Shown here in pieces: positions 16,467 through 23,431 of a stretch of 64,000 nucleotides of DNA. Location of the stretch: positions 1 through 64,000 of the forward strand of contig JBFWXB010000006.1 in assembly GCA_050187875.1 (NCBI GenBank), read 5' to 3'. Each line of letters opens with the position of its first letter. The first letter of the stretch is position 1. The notes beneath the pieces are model-generated. The model did not search any database and was not told the DNA's origin. It saw nothing but the letters and a program-made list of their open reading frames with translations. The position numbers and the translations under genes were made by a program. This DNA comes from JAFKKS01 sp050187875 (GTDB lineage Bacteria > Pseudomonadota > Alphaproteobacteria > Rhizobiales > Xanthobacteraceae).

Positions 16467-17342
16467 TCACTGCTGCTTCCGCACCCGCGCAAGCAGCCGC
16501 TCCGCGCGCGCCAGATGCGGCTTGTCGTACATCACGCCGTTGATGCCGACGACGCCGGCGCCCGGATGCGCGGCGAAGGCGGCGATGACGGCGTTCGCCG
16601 CCGCGATCGCTTCCGGCGTCGGCGTGAACACCTCGTTGATGATCGCGACTTGCGCCGGGTGGATCGCAAATTTCGACACGAACCCATCGCGCCGCGCGTC
16701 CTCGCATTCGCGGCGCAGCCCGGCATCGTTGCGGAAATCGATATAGACCGTGTCCATCGCCGGCACGCCGGCCGCCGCGGCGCCGGCGATGCAAAGCGTG
16801 CGCGCGAAACGGAACGGCTCCGTGAACTGCCCCTGCGCGTCGCGATTGGCTTCCGTGCCGAGCGCGGCGGAGAGGTCCTCCGCGCCCCAGGTCAGTCCTT
16901 CGAGCCGCGGGCTCGCCCCGCCGTAAGTGCCGGCCTGGAACAAGGCTGCCGCCGTCTCGGTCGCGAGCGCGAGGATTTTGAGATGGCCGTCGTCGATCCC
17001 AGCGCGGGCTTCGCGCGCGGTGATCTTGGCGTCGAGATGCGTGACCGAGGGGCCGCCTTCGGCCTTCGGCAGGAGAATGCCATCCGGCTTCGCCCCGACC
17101 ACCGCATCGAGGTCGTCATCCGTCAGCCCAGTATCGAGCGCGTTGACGCGCACATAGATGCGCGGCCGCGTCGATTGCGCCAGCGCCTCCTTCAGGAACG
17201 CCGCCGCGGTGACGCGCGCCTCGGCCTTGCGATCGGCGCCGACGGAATCTTCCAGGTCGACGATCAGCGCGTCGGCGCCGCTCGTCATTCCCTTTTCCAT
17301 TTTGCGCGGGCTGTCGCCCGGCACGAACAGGAGCGAACGCAT
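16467..17342 (-). CDS. HpcH/HpaI aldolase / CitE-like CoA-ester lyase
   Basis: A 291-residue protein of the CitE-like beta-subunit family. It opens with MRSLLFVPGDSPRKMEKG and has VDLEDSV, YVRVNALDTG and KFAIHPAQV, the usual substrate and Mg-binding segments. Related enzymes cleave or form malyl-CoA, citramalyl-CoA or similar esters; which one cannot be told here. The MaoC gene lies directly upstream on the same strand. A GTG at 17354 overlaps the MaoC stop as GTGA and would add four residues, so translational coupling is likely whichever start is used. Confidence 0.88.
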   Translation of the reverse strand: MRSLLFVPGDSPRKMEKGMTSGADALIVDLEDSVGADRKAEARVTAAAFLKEALAQSTRPRIYVRVNALDTGLTDDDLDAVVGAKPDGILLPKAEGGPSVTHLDAKITAREARAGIDDGHLKILALATETAAALFQAGTYGGASPRLEGLTWGAEDLSAALGTEANRDAQGQFTEPFRFARTLCIAGAAAAGVPAMDTVYIDFRNDAGLRRECEDARRDGFVSKFAIHPAQVAIINEVFTPTPEAIAAANAVIAAFAAHPGAGVVGINGVMYDKPHLARAERLLARVRKQQ

Positions 17343-17350
17343 AGCGACAC

Positions 17351-17836
17351 TCACCGCGGCCGCATACGCATGAAGGCTTGCCGCCGGCATTCGGCCACGA
17401 GCTTGCCGTCCTGGTTGTAAGCCTTGTGCACGAATTCGACGATGCCGGCCTCCTTGCGCGATTTCGACTCGCGCTTGGAGACGATGTCGGTGGTGACGCG
17501 TAGCGTATCGCCCTCGAACACGGGCGCGGGGAACTTCACGTCCGTCATGCCGAGATTGGCGATGGTCGTCCCGACCGTCGTGTCGTTGACCGAGATGCCG
17601 ATCATCAGGCCGAGCGTGAACAGCGAGTTGACGATCGGCTGACCCCATTCGGTCTCGGTCGCGCAGAAGTGCCGGTCGATATGCAGTGGCTGCGGGTTGA
17701 GCGTCATGTTGGAGAACAACATGTTGTCCATCTGCGTCACGGTGCGCGTGAGCCCGTGCGCGATCGTCGATCCGACCTCGAAATCCTCGTAGTACAGGCC
17801 CCCACGCGGATGGCGGCTTGCGGACACGCTGCCCAT
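17351..17836 (-). CDS. MaoC family dehydratase (hot-dog fold)
   Basis: A 161-residue single hot-dog domain protein. It carries the hydratase 2 pattern with Asp and His in the NPQPLHID segment near residue 58, followed by GQPIVNSLFTLGL. Such enzymes add water to enoyl-CoA or a branched unsaturated CoA ester. Its coupling to a CitE-like lyase suggests a hydration-then-cleavage pair acting on one CoA intermediate. The ATG at 17836 has GAGAGGA directly upstream. It is transcribed away from the lytic transglycosylase gene. Confidence 0.9.
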   Translation of the reverse strand: MGSVSASRHPRGGLYYEDFEVGSTIAHGLTRTVTQMDNMLFSNMTLNPQPLHIDRHFCATETEWGQPIVNSLFTLGLMIGISVNDTTVGTTIANLGMTDVKFPAPVFEGDTLRVTTDIVSKRESKSRKEAGIVEFVHKAYNQDGKLVAECRRQAFMRMRPR

Positions 17837-17928
17837 TCCTCTCGTCTCCCGGCTGATGCTGAAAAGATGATGCCCAACGCGAGGGGAGGGCTGCAAGGCC
17901 GCACGCCGGACGGACCGGCGGCGCCTCG

Positions 17929-17943
17929 TTAATGAAGCATTTA
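17929..17943. promoter_or_regulatory. CtrA-like box between the MaoC and transglycosylase genes
   Basis: TTAA, seven bases, TTTA, followed by C: seven of eight positions of TTAA-N7-TTAA. It lies 68 bases before the ATG of the lytic transglycosylase and 93 bases before that of MaoC, so it could serve either. The surrounding 30 bases are AT-rich for this genome. Confidence 0.35.
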
Positions 17944-18010
17944 CCATAATATTCCAGTTTGTCGCATTGCGGGAATCGCCCGACCGGGCGGCGATTGCCG
18001 GAGAGCGCGG

Positions 18011-19063
18011 ATGCTCATTGAAGCAACCACCGAGATTGCGTCCCGCATCACCGGGGCCATCCGCGACGCCGCGCAAGCGACGGGCGCGAGCTTCGATTAT
18101 CTCTTGAAGACGGCGCTGCGCGAATCGAGCCTCAATCCGACGGCGCAGGCGGCGACGTCATCGGCCAAGGGCCTGTTCCAATTCATCGACCAGACCTGGC
18201 TCGCGACCTTGAAGAAGGCGGGGCCCAGTCTCGGCTATGGCGACGCCGCGCAATCGATCGTCCAGACCAGCAGCGGCAAATTCGTCGTGCCCGACGCGAC
18301 GCGGCGCAAGGAGATCATGAATCTCCGCAACGATCCGCAGGCCTCCGCGGCGATGGCTGGCGCCTTCACCAAGAGCAATGCGGCGGTCCTGAAAAAGAAG
18401 ATTGGCCGCGACGCGACCGATGGCGAGCTCTACATCGCGCATTTCATGGGCGCGAGCGGTGCGGCGAAGCTCATCAATTCCGCGGCGGCGCGCCCAGGGA
18501 CATCGGCGGCCGCACTGTTTCCGCATGCTGCAAAGGTCAACCGCTCGATCTTCTACACCAAGCAGGGCGCGGCGCGCAGCACGGCGCAGGTTTACGCGCA
18601 GCTCATATCCAAGCACGAAAAGACGCAAACGCCGGATGCGATTGCAGCGATCGCCGCGGCGATGCCGCAGCAGGCTGTGAGCCCTGTGGCGTTGTCGGCC
18701 GCGGTGCCTATGCCGGCGTCGCGACCGCAAAGCGTGACGGCGGTGCAGGTCGCGAGCGTGGCGCAAGGGATGGATGCGGTGCCCGTGTCCCGCGCGGCCT
18801 ATGCGAGCGAAGACCGGCCGGTCTTCTACGGCCTCTTCCGCACCGACAGCCGCGCGCCGGTTTCCGAAACGGTCAATCGGTTCTGGGGCGCACAGGCCTC
18901 GGGCGGCCAGGCGACGCCATCGCCCACGGCGGCATCGGCCCCGGTCGTTGCGGCCGCCGTACAGCCAGCTTCAGCGCGTCCGGCGCCGGCCGTCGGCAAG
19001 CCGCTCAACCTCTTCCAATTCCTGCACCGCGACATTCAGGCCAAGGCCTCCGACCCGGCCTGA
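18011..19063 (+). CDS. Lytic transglycosylase (SLT-domain) protein
   Basis: A 350-residue protein whose first 200 residues form a soluble-lytic-transglycosylase-like domain. The probable catalytic acid is Glu38 in ALRESSLNP, and AKGLFQFIDQTW and AHFMGASGAAKLI follow as in the family. It should cut the glycan chains of peptidoglycan. No signal peptide is visible, so export must use another route or the protein serves inside a secretion or flagellar structure. Residues 210-330 are Ala/Pro/Ser-rich and probably disordered, with a short conserved-looking end (LNLFQFLHRD). A CtrA-like box precedes it and a DUF2336 gene follows on the same strand. Confidence 0.88.
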   Translation: MLIEATTEIASRITGAIRDAAQATGASFDYLLKTALRESSLNPTAQAATSSAKGLFQFIDQTWLATLKKAGPSLGYGDAAQSIVQTSSGKFVVPDATRRKEIMNLRNDPQASAAMAGAFTKSNAAVLKKKIGRDATDGELYIAHFMGASGAAKLINSAAARPGTSAAALFPHAAKVNRSIFYTKQGAARSTAQVYAQLISKHEKTQTPDAIAAIAAAMPQQAVSPVALSAAVPMPASRPQSVTAVQVASVAQGMDAVPVSRAAYASEDRPVFYGLFRTDSRAPVSETVNRFWGAQASGGQATPSPTAASAPVVAAAVQPASARPAPAVGKPLNLFQFLHRDIQAKASDPA

Positions 19064-19129
19064 TTGCAGGGCATCTCGCAGTTATCCCTCCCCGGAGGGG
19101 AGGGTGGACGCGAGCGAATGCGTAGGCTC

Positions 19130-19250
19130 TGTCATTCCGGATTGCCGCGAAGCGGCAAGTCCGGAATCCATACGCCGCAGCGCCGATGATGATCCGCAGC
19201 TCTGGGATTATGGATTCCGGGCTCGCGCTGCGCGCGCCCCGGAATGACAG
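19130..19250. repeat. Class 3 palindromic repeat element, copy A
   Basis: The element starts TGTCATTCCGGATTGCCGCG and ends with CCGGAATGACAG. Inside are the hairpin GCCGCGAAGCGGC and TCCGGAAT/ATTCCGG mirror motifs. A second copy is at 25914-26020. A short hairpin (CCTCCCCGGAGGGGAGG, near 19087) precedes it and may end transcription of the transglycosylase gene. Confidence 0.9.
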
Positions 19251-19268
19251 CGAAGCACGCACTTATGG

Positions 19269-19283
19269 TGAACGCTTTGTTAA
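19269..19283. promoter_or_regulatory. CtrA-like box upstream of the DUF2336 gene
   Basis: TGAA, seven bases, TTAA: seven of eight positions of the CtrA consensus, 57 bases before the start of the DUF2336 gene. The spacing is similar to that of the box before the PilZ gene. Confidence 0.35.
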
Positions 19284-19339
19284 GCGGGGCGGCGCATCAT
19301 TGCATCTGTTGAAGCGTTGAGCGGCGGATCGCCTCCTCC

Positions 19340-20479
19340 ATGATCGTTCGCCAATTTCTGACCTGGATACGGACGGCTTCTGCCGGTTCGCGTGCCGATG
19401 CGACGAGCGCTTTGGCGCGGGCCTACCTCTATTCCGACCTTTCATCTGACGATCGCGCCGCCGCCGAAGGCGCGATGATCATGCTGCTCGATGATCCGTC
19501 GCCGCTGGTGCGCCTTGCGCTCGCGGAATCGCTCGGCGCTCATCCCGACGCGCCACCGGCCGTCATCCTCGCGCTTGCCGCGGATCAGCCAGAGATCGCG
19601 ACGATCGTGCTCGAGCGTTCGCCGCTCTTCCTCGATGCCGATCTCGTCGACGCTGTCGGCTCCGGCGATGCGCAGCGGCAGGCGGCGATTGCCGCGCGGT
19701 CCTACCTTCCCTGCGCCGTCGCCGCCGCTCTCGCAGAGGTCGGCTCCGCCGAAGCCTGCCTCATCCTGATCGAAAATCCCGATGCGATGATCGCGCCGTT
19801 TTCGCTTGATCGAATCATCGAACGGCACGGCCGCCTTGCGGCCATCCGCGAGTCGCTCTTGGCGCGCGACGATCTGCCGGTAGCCGCGCGGCAGACGCTG
19901 GTCCTCAAGCTCTCGCGAGCGCTGACGGATTTCGTTGCGTCGCGGCAATGGCTCGATGAGAAGCGCGCGGCGCAAGTCTCACAGGAAGCCTGCGAGAAGG
20001 CGACGGTCACCATGGCCGCGGCGACAAACGAAGCCGACTTGCCGCAGCTCGTGCAGCATCTGCGCGAAAGCGGCCAACTCACCTCCGGGCTTGTGCTTCG
20101 CGCCTTGCTGTCGGGAAACATCCTCTTGTTCGAAGAGGCTTTGTCCGAGCTCTCAGGTCTGCCGGCGGCGCGCATCTCACGCTTGGTGCATGACCGCGGC
20201 GGACGCGGGCTGCGTGCGATTTTCGAGCGGGCCGGGTTCCCGCTTTCGACCTATCCGGCCGTTCGCACCGCGCTCGAGACCTTGCAGGAGAGCGGCTATA
20301 TCGGCGAGCCGGGCGGCGCCACGCGCCTCAAGCGGCGCATGGTCGAGCGCGTCCTTACGCAATGTGAAGAGGAATGCGGCGACGATGTCGAGCCGCTCCT
20401 GATGCTTCTGCGCCGCTTTGCGCTCGAAGCGGCGCGAGAGGAAGCGCGGCTGTTCTGCGACGAACTTGCCGCGGCCTGA
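19340..20479 (+). CDS. DUF2336 domain protein
   Basis: A 379-residue cytoplasmic, almost entirely alpha-helical protein of the alphaproteobacterial DUF2336 family. The N-terminal 100 residues have a HEAT-like look (LLDDPSPLVRLALAESLGAH, then ALAADQPEIATIVLERSP). The family is often found next to signalling genes, but its biochemical role is not established. Here it converges on a receiver-Hpt gene pair and has a CtrA-like box upstream. The start is the ATG at 19340, 12 bases after a GGCGGAT sequence that is a weak ribosome site. Confidence 0.87.
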   Translation: MIVRQFLTWIRTASAGSRADATSALARAYLYSDLSSDDRAAAEGAMIMLLDDPSPLVRLALAESLGAHPDAPPAVILALAADQPEIATIVLERSPLFLDADLVDAVGSGDAQRQAAIAARSYLPCAVAAALAEVGSAEACLILIENPDAMIAPFSLDRIIERHGRLAAIRESLLARDDLPVAARQTLVLKLSRALTDFVASRQWLDEKRAAQVSQEACEKATVTMAAATNEADLPQLVQHLRESGQLTSGLVLRALLSGNILLFEEALSELSGLPAARISRLVHDRGGRGLRAIFERAGFPLSTYPAVRTALETLQESGYIGEPGGATRLKRRMVERVLTQCEEECGDDVEPLLMLLRRFALEAAREEARLFCDELAAA

Positions 20480-20484
20480 ACCGC

Positions 20485-20550
20485 TCATTCCCGCGCAAGC
20501 GGGAATCCAGAATTGTTTGGCCCTGGGTCCCCGCTTTCGCGGGGACGAGC
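20485..20550. repeat. Class 1 palindromic repeat, variant copy
   Basis: ATTCCCGCGCAAGCGGGAAT and GTCCCCGCTTTCGCGGGGAC form two hairpins in the same order and with the same CCAG / CTGGG inner borders as the class 1 elements, but with a shorter centre. It lies between the converging DUF2336 and Hpt genes, where it could stop transcription from both sides. Confidence 0.85.
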
Positions 20551-20560
20551 GGGAATGGAC

Positions 20561-21142
20561 TTACGTCTGCGGCACGAGTTTCGGGCCGCGCACGACGCGC
20601 AGCAAACGCGGGTCCGCAGGCGGCTCACCGCGCAGGAACTCGTCGGCCACCCGGCGCAACGTCGTCGCCAACGTGATGGCGATGTGGTTCTCGGCGTCGC
20701 GTTCGTTCTCGCGGATGATGGCGCAGACACCGTCGACATGCTGGTTGATCAGATCGACGGGGATGCGCTGCGGGTTCGGCGCGTGATCGAGAATCCGGCA
20801 CAGGCTCTCCGCGGCATCAGCCGCGTAAGGGTAGCCGAACGTCGCCGCTTGGCCCTTGATGTCATGCGCGGCGCGGAAGAGGTCGTCACGTGCGCTGATG
20901 GTCATCCCGTCAGCGATCGCGCGGGTGCGCATGCGGTCGAGGCGTTCGCACTCGTCCTGCATCCAGGTGGAGAACTCGGTTGAGAGCCGGTTGAGGGCGG
21001 CTTCCGCGCGCGCGATCGGGTCGGGGTCCGGCGTCATGTCGTTGTTGGTGATGACAACGAACTTCGCCAGCGCGTGGCGCGGCGTGATGATCTCATGATC
21101 GGCGAAGGTCCGAACCGTTGGCGGATCTTTACGCGACTTCAT
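20561..21142 (-). CDS. Histidine phosphotransfer (Hpt) domain protein
   Basis: A 193-residue protein with an Hpt domain in its second half. The phosphorylated residue should be His93 in RAAHDIKGQAATFGYP, the canonical HxxKG setting. It can relay phosphate between receivers but has no kinase or receiver domain of its own. It lies 22 bases downstream of a receiver-domain gene on the same strand, so the two probably form a phosphorelay pair. The first 40 residues have no recognised domain. No histidine kinase is encoded in the window. Confidence 0.9.
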   Translation of the reverse strand: MKSRKDPPTVRTFADHEIITPRHALAKFVVITNNDMTPDPDPIARAEAALNRLSTEFSTWMQDECERLDRMRTRAIADGMTISARDDLFRAAHDIKGQAATFGYPYAADAAESLCRILDHAPNPQRIPVDLINQHVDGVCAIIRENERDAENHIAITLATTLRRVADEFLRGEPPADPRLLRVVRGPKLVPQT

Positions 21143-21164
21143 CGGGGTTATCCTCGGCCGATCC

Positions 21165-21713
21165 TTAGGACGATTGCGCTTTGGCTTTGGCGAGCAGCGG
21201 CTGGATGCGGATCACGTCCGCCTTGCCGCCCTTGCGGCGTTCCGGACCGGCATAGCTCGCATTGACGTTGCGGCGGCGATCCGGTCCGAAATAGGTCTTG
21301 GTCTTGATGAACGGCCGCGGATTCGCGACGACATTGAGGACGCGCTGATACAGCGCCTTGGCCGAGATCGGCTTGGTGAGGAATTCGGTGACGCCCGCGT
21401 CACGCGCCGCGGTCACGCGCCGCTTCTCCGAGTGCCCGGTGAGCATGATGATCGGCACATAGGGGTTCGCGTTGCTGTCCGGCTGGCGGATCATCTGCGT
21501 CAATTCGAGGCCGTCGAAGATCGGCATCGCCCAGTCAGTGATGACGATATCGGGCGAGTAGTGGCTACACGCCTCGAGCCCGGCGGCGCCATCTTCCGCT
21601 TCGTAAACGTCGCGCGTTCCAAAGCCGTGCAGCAGCGTGCGCAGGATGCGCCGCATATGCGCATTGTCGTCGATGACAAGGAAGCGCAGACGATTGAACT
21701 CGATACGGACCAT
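21165..21713 (-). CDS. Response regulator with receiver domain and basic tail
   Basis: A 182-residue protein. Residues 9-130 are a CheY-like receiver with acidic pocket IDDN (Asp15, Asp16), phospho-acceptor Asp60 in VITDWAMP and the conserved Lys in TKPIS. The C-terminal 45 residues carry GPDRRR and GPERR motifs and are basic; this short tail is seen in a group of alphaproteobacterial CheY-like regulators, and its role is unknown. The ATG at 21713 is chosen over upstream starts because the receiver begins right after it. It is followed by the Hpt gene, and a CtrA-like box lies 65 bases upstream. Confidence 0.92.
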   Translation of the reverse strand: MVRIEFNRLRFLVIDDNAHMRRILRTLLHGFGTRDVYEAEDGAAGLEACSHYSPDIVITDWAMPIFDGLELTQMIRQPDSNANPYVPIIMLTGHSEKRRVTAARDAGVTEFLTKPISAKALYQRVLNVVANPRPFIKTKTYFGPDRRRNVNASYAGPERRKGGKADVIRIQPLLAKAKAQSS

Positions 21714-21777
21714 GACGCAACCCGATGGCGCATGGCCGTGAACGAGCCTGCGCGCATGCAACCCTACGATCGGCCTG

Positions 21778-21792
21778 TTAAGGAAGGGTTGA
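21778..21792. promoter_or_regulatory. CtrA-like box upstream of the receiver-Hpt pair
   Basis: On the plus strand TTAA, seven bases, TTGA; on the gene's strand TCAA-N7-TTAAC. Seven of eight positions fit. It lies 65 bases before the receiver gene's ATG and also just beyond the end of the nadK gene (stop at 21817). Confidence 0.4.
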
Positions 21793-21816
21793 GCATACCG
21801 GCAGGGCAACCCGCCC

Positions 21817-22599
21817 TCAGTAGCTGAACTGCTCGCGCAGGATGCGCTCGTCGAGATTGTGCCCGGGATCGACCAGGAGACGCATCGCCTCGTGGTGGTC
21901 CATGGCGACCGAGACGCGGCTTATGTGGCGCACTTCGTCGTGGTCGGCGACCGCGGCGACCGGCCGCTTGTCCGGATGGATCACTTCGATCTCGACATGT
22001 GCCGTGTTGGGGAGGAGGGCGCCGCGCCAGCGGCGCGGCCGGAACGGGCTGATCGGGGTGAGCGCCAGGAGCGGAGCATTGATCGGGATAATCGGCCCCT
22101 GGGCGGACAGGTTGTAGGCCGTCGATCCGGCCGGGGTGGCGATGAGGATGCCGTCGGCGATCAACTCGTTCAGCCGCACATTGCCGTCGATGAGGATGCG
22201 CAGCCGCGCCGCCTGATGGCGCTGCCGGAACAACGAGACCTCGTTGAAGGCGAGGTGCTCCGCCTCGCGCCCCTCCATGTCGCGCGTGCGCATGACGAGG
22301 GGATGGATCACGGTCGTGCGCGCGGCGGCGATCCGTGCGGGCAGGTTGTTGTCGTGGAACTCGTTCATCAGGAAGCCGACCGTACCCCGATGCATGCCGT
22401 AGATCGGCTTGTCGGTCTTGATGAAGCGATGCAGCGTCTGCAGCATCAGTCCATCGCCGCCGAGCGCGACGATGACGTCGGCGTCGTCAGGCGAGGCATC
22501 GCCGTAGCGCCGGCCGAGCCGCAGGCGCGCGTCCTCAGCCTCCGGCGTCTGGCTTGCGACGAAGGCGATGCGCGGTTGCGCGGGCAGGGGAGCATTCAT
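21817..22599 (-). CDS. nadK: NAD kinase
   Basis: A 260-residue enzyme that phosphorylates NAD to NADP. It has ALGGDGLMLQTLH (the GGDG motif, near residue 48) and ADGILIATPAGSTAYNLSAQGPII, both diagnostic of the family. The length matches short alphaproteobacterial NadK proteins. The start is the ATG at 22599; the in-frame extension upstream runs into a palindromic repeat and is not coding. The gene lies between the receiver gene and a TPR gene, all on the minus strand. Confidence 0.95.
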   Translation of the reverse strand: MNAPLPAQPRIAFVASQTPEAEDARLRLGRRYGDASPDDADVIVALGGDGLMLQTLHRFIKTDKPIYGMHRGTVGFLMNEFHDNNLPARIAAARTTVIHPLVMRTRDMEGREAEHLAFNEVSLFRQRHQAARLRILIDGNVRLNELIADGILIATPAGSTAYNLSAQGPIIPINAPLLALTPISPFRPRRWRGALLPNTAHVEIEVIHPDKRPVAAVADHDEVRHISRVSVAMDHHEAMRLLVDPGHNLDERILREQFSY

Positions 22600-22686
22600 G
22601 GTGTACGCGTGCTCGGAGCCGGAACGGCTGCTCGAAGCGCAATACCGGAAATCCGCTTCCACGGCTATATGGCTCGCCTCACCTCT

Positions 22687-22710
22687 CCTCTCCCCGCAGG
22701 CGGGGAGAGG
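22687..22710. repeat. Short palindrome of a dispersed repeat type
   Basis: Two perfect 11-base arms, CCTCTCCCCGC and its complement, flank two bases. The block around it (22679-22745) reads like a fourth repeat class ending in CAGGATGACGACG. It lies in the 164-base gap between the TPR gene and nadK, and may act as a terminator or processing site. Confidence 0.6.
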
Positions 22711-22763
22711 GAGCGCGCTCGCGCGCGGGCGCCTCAGGATGACGACGAAGAGAGGAGCGCGGC

Positions 22764-23330
22764 CTAGTAGATGATGTTGCCGTTGAGCGCGTCTTTCAGC
22801 GAGACGTATTCCTTGCAGGCCGTGCCACCGCAGAGCTCCTCGATCTTGGCGAGGTTTTCTTCCGCCTTGAGGCGGTTGCCCTGCTCGAGATGCCAGAGGC
22901 CGTAATACTGCCACGTGCGCGCGTGCTTTGGGTCGGCGGCGAGCGCCCTCTCGTACCAGACCTTGGCCTCGTCATAGTGACCGAGCTTGCGGTTGGCGTA
23001 GCCGATATAGTTGGCGACGTCCGGATGCTCATCGTGCCCGAGCGCATGCATCGCGACGATGCCGGCATCGTATTTGCCCGCCTGGATGAGGTCGTAGGCG
23101 ATCTTGTAGCCGTCGAAGAATTGGCGCTCCGATTTCTTCTCTTTCTTCTTTTTGCTGCTGGCTTTGGCATCGCCAGGCTTCTTGTCGCTGGAGGGCGCAG
23201 GCGGCGGCGTCGGTGACGACGTGCCTTCGGCAAAGGCCGGCGCGGCGCCGGTGACAAAGGCGAACAGGAATGCGGTGGCGATCAAGCCAGTGCGGCGAGA
23301 ACCGAGGGCCGTCAAGCAAACTCCCGTCAT
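22764..23330 (-). CDS. Secreted tetratricopeptide-repeat protein
   Basis: A 188-residue exported protein. Residues 1-34 contain a signal peptide ending in AFA-E. A Pro/Ser then Lys-rich linker (about 36-69) is followed by two to three TPR-like helical hairpins (YDLIQAGKYDAGI, NRKLGHYDEAKVWYERAL, YYGLWHLEQGNRLKAEENL). It probably mediates protein contacts in the periplasm. Two cysteines near the end (CGGTAC) could form a disulfide. AGGAG lies eight bases before the ATG. No partner is evident; nadK is downstream. Confidence 0.88.
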   Translation of the reverse strand: MTGVCLTALGSRRTGLIATAFLFAFVTGAAPAFAEGTSSPTPPPAPSSDKKPGDAKASSKKKKEKKSERQFFDGYKIAYDLIQAGKYDAGIVAMHALGHDEHPDVANYIGYANRKLGHYDEAKVWYERALAADPKHARTWQYYGLWHLEQGNRLKAEENLAKIEELCGGTACKEYVSLKDALNGNIIY

Positions 23331-23392
23331 GTGCCTGCTCCTTGTTGCCTGCTCATCGATGCGGCGCGCATCGAACGCAGTCTAGCCGGAAA

Positions 23393-23427
23393 GGCACCCT
23401 CGCGTCCTCGCAGGAGGCGAGGGTGCC
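23393..23427 (-). terminator. Terminator-like hairpin after btuB
   Basis: Arms 23393-23403 and 23417-23427 pair over 11 bases (GGCACCCTCGC) around a 13-base loop, beginning five bases after the btuB stop. Downstream on the minus strand comes only a short TTTCC, so it is a strong hairpin but an imperfect terminator. Confidence 0.55.
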
Positions 23428-23431
23428 ACAC

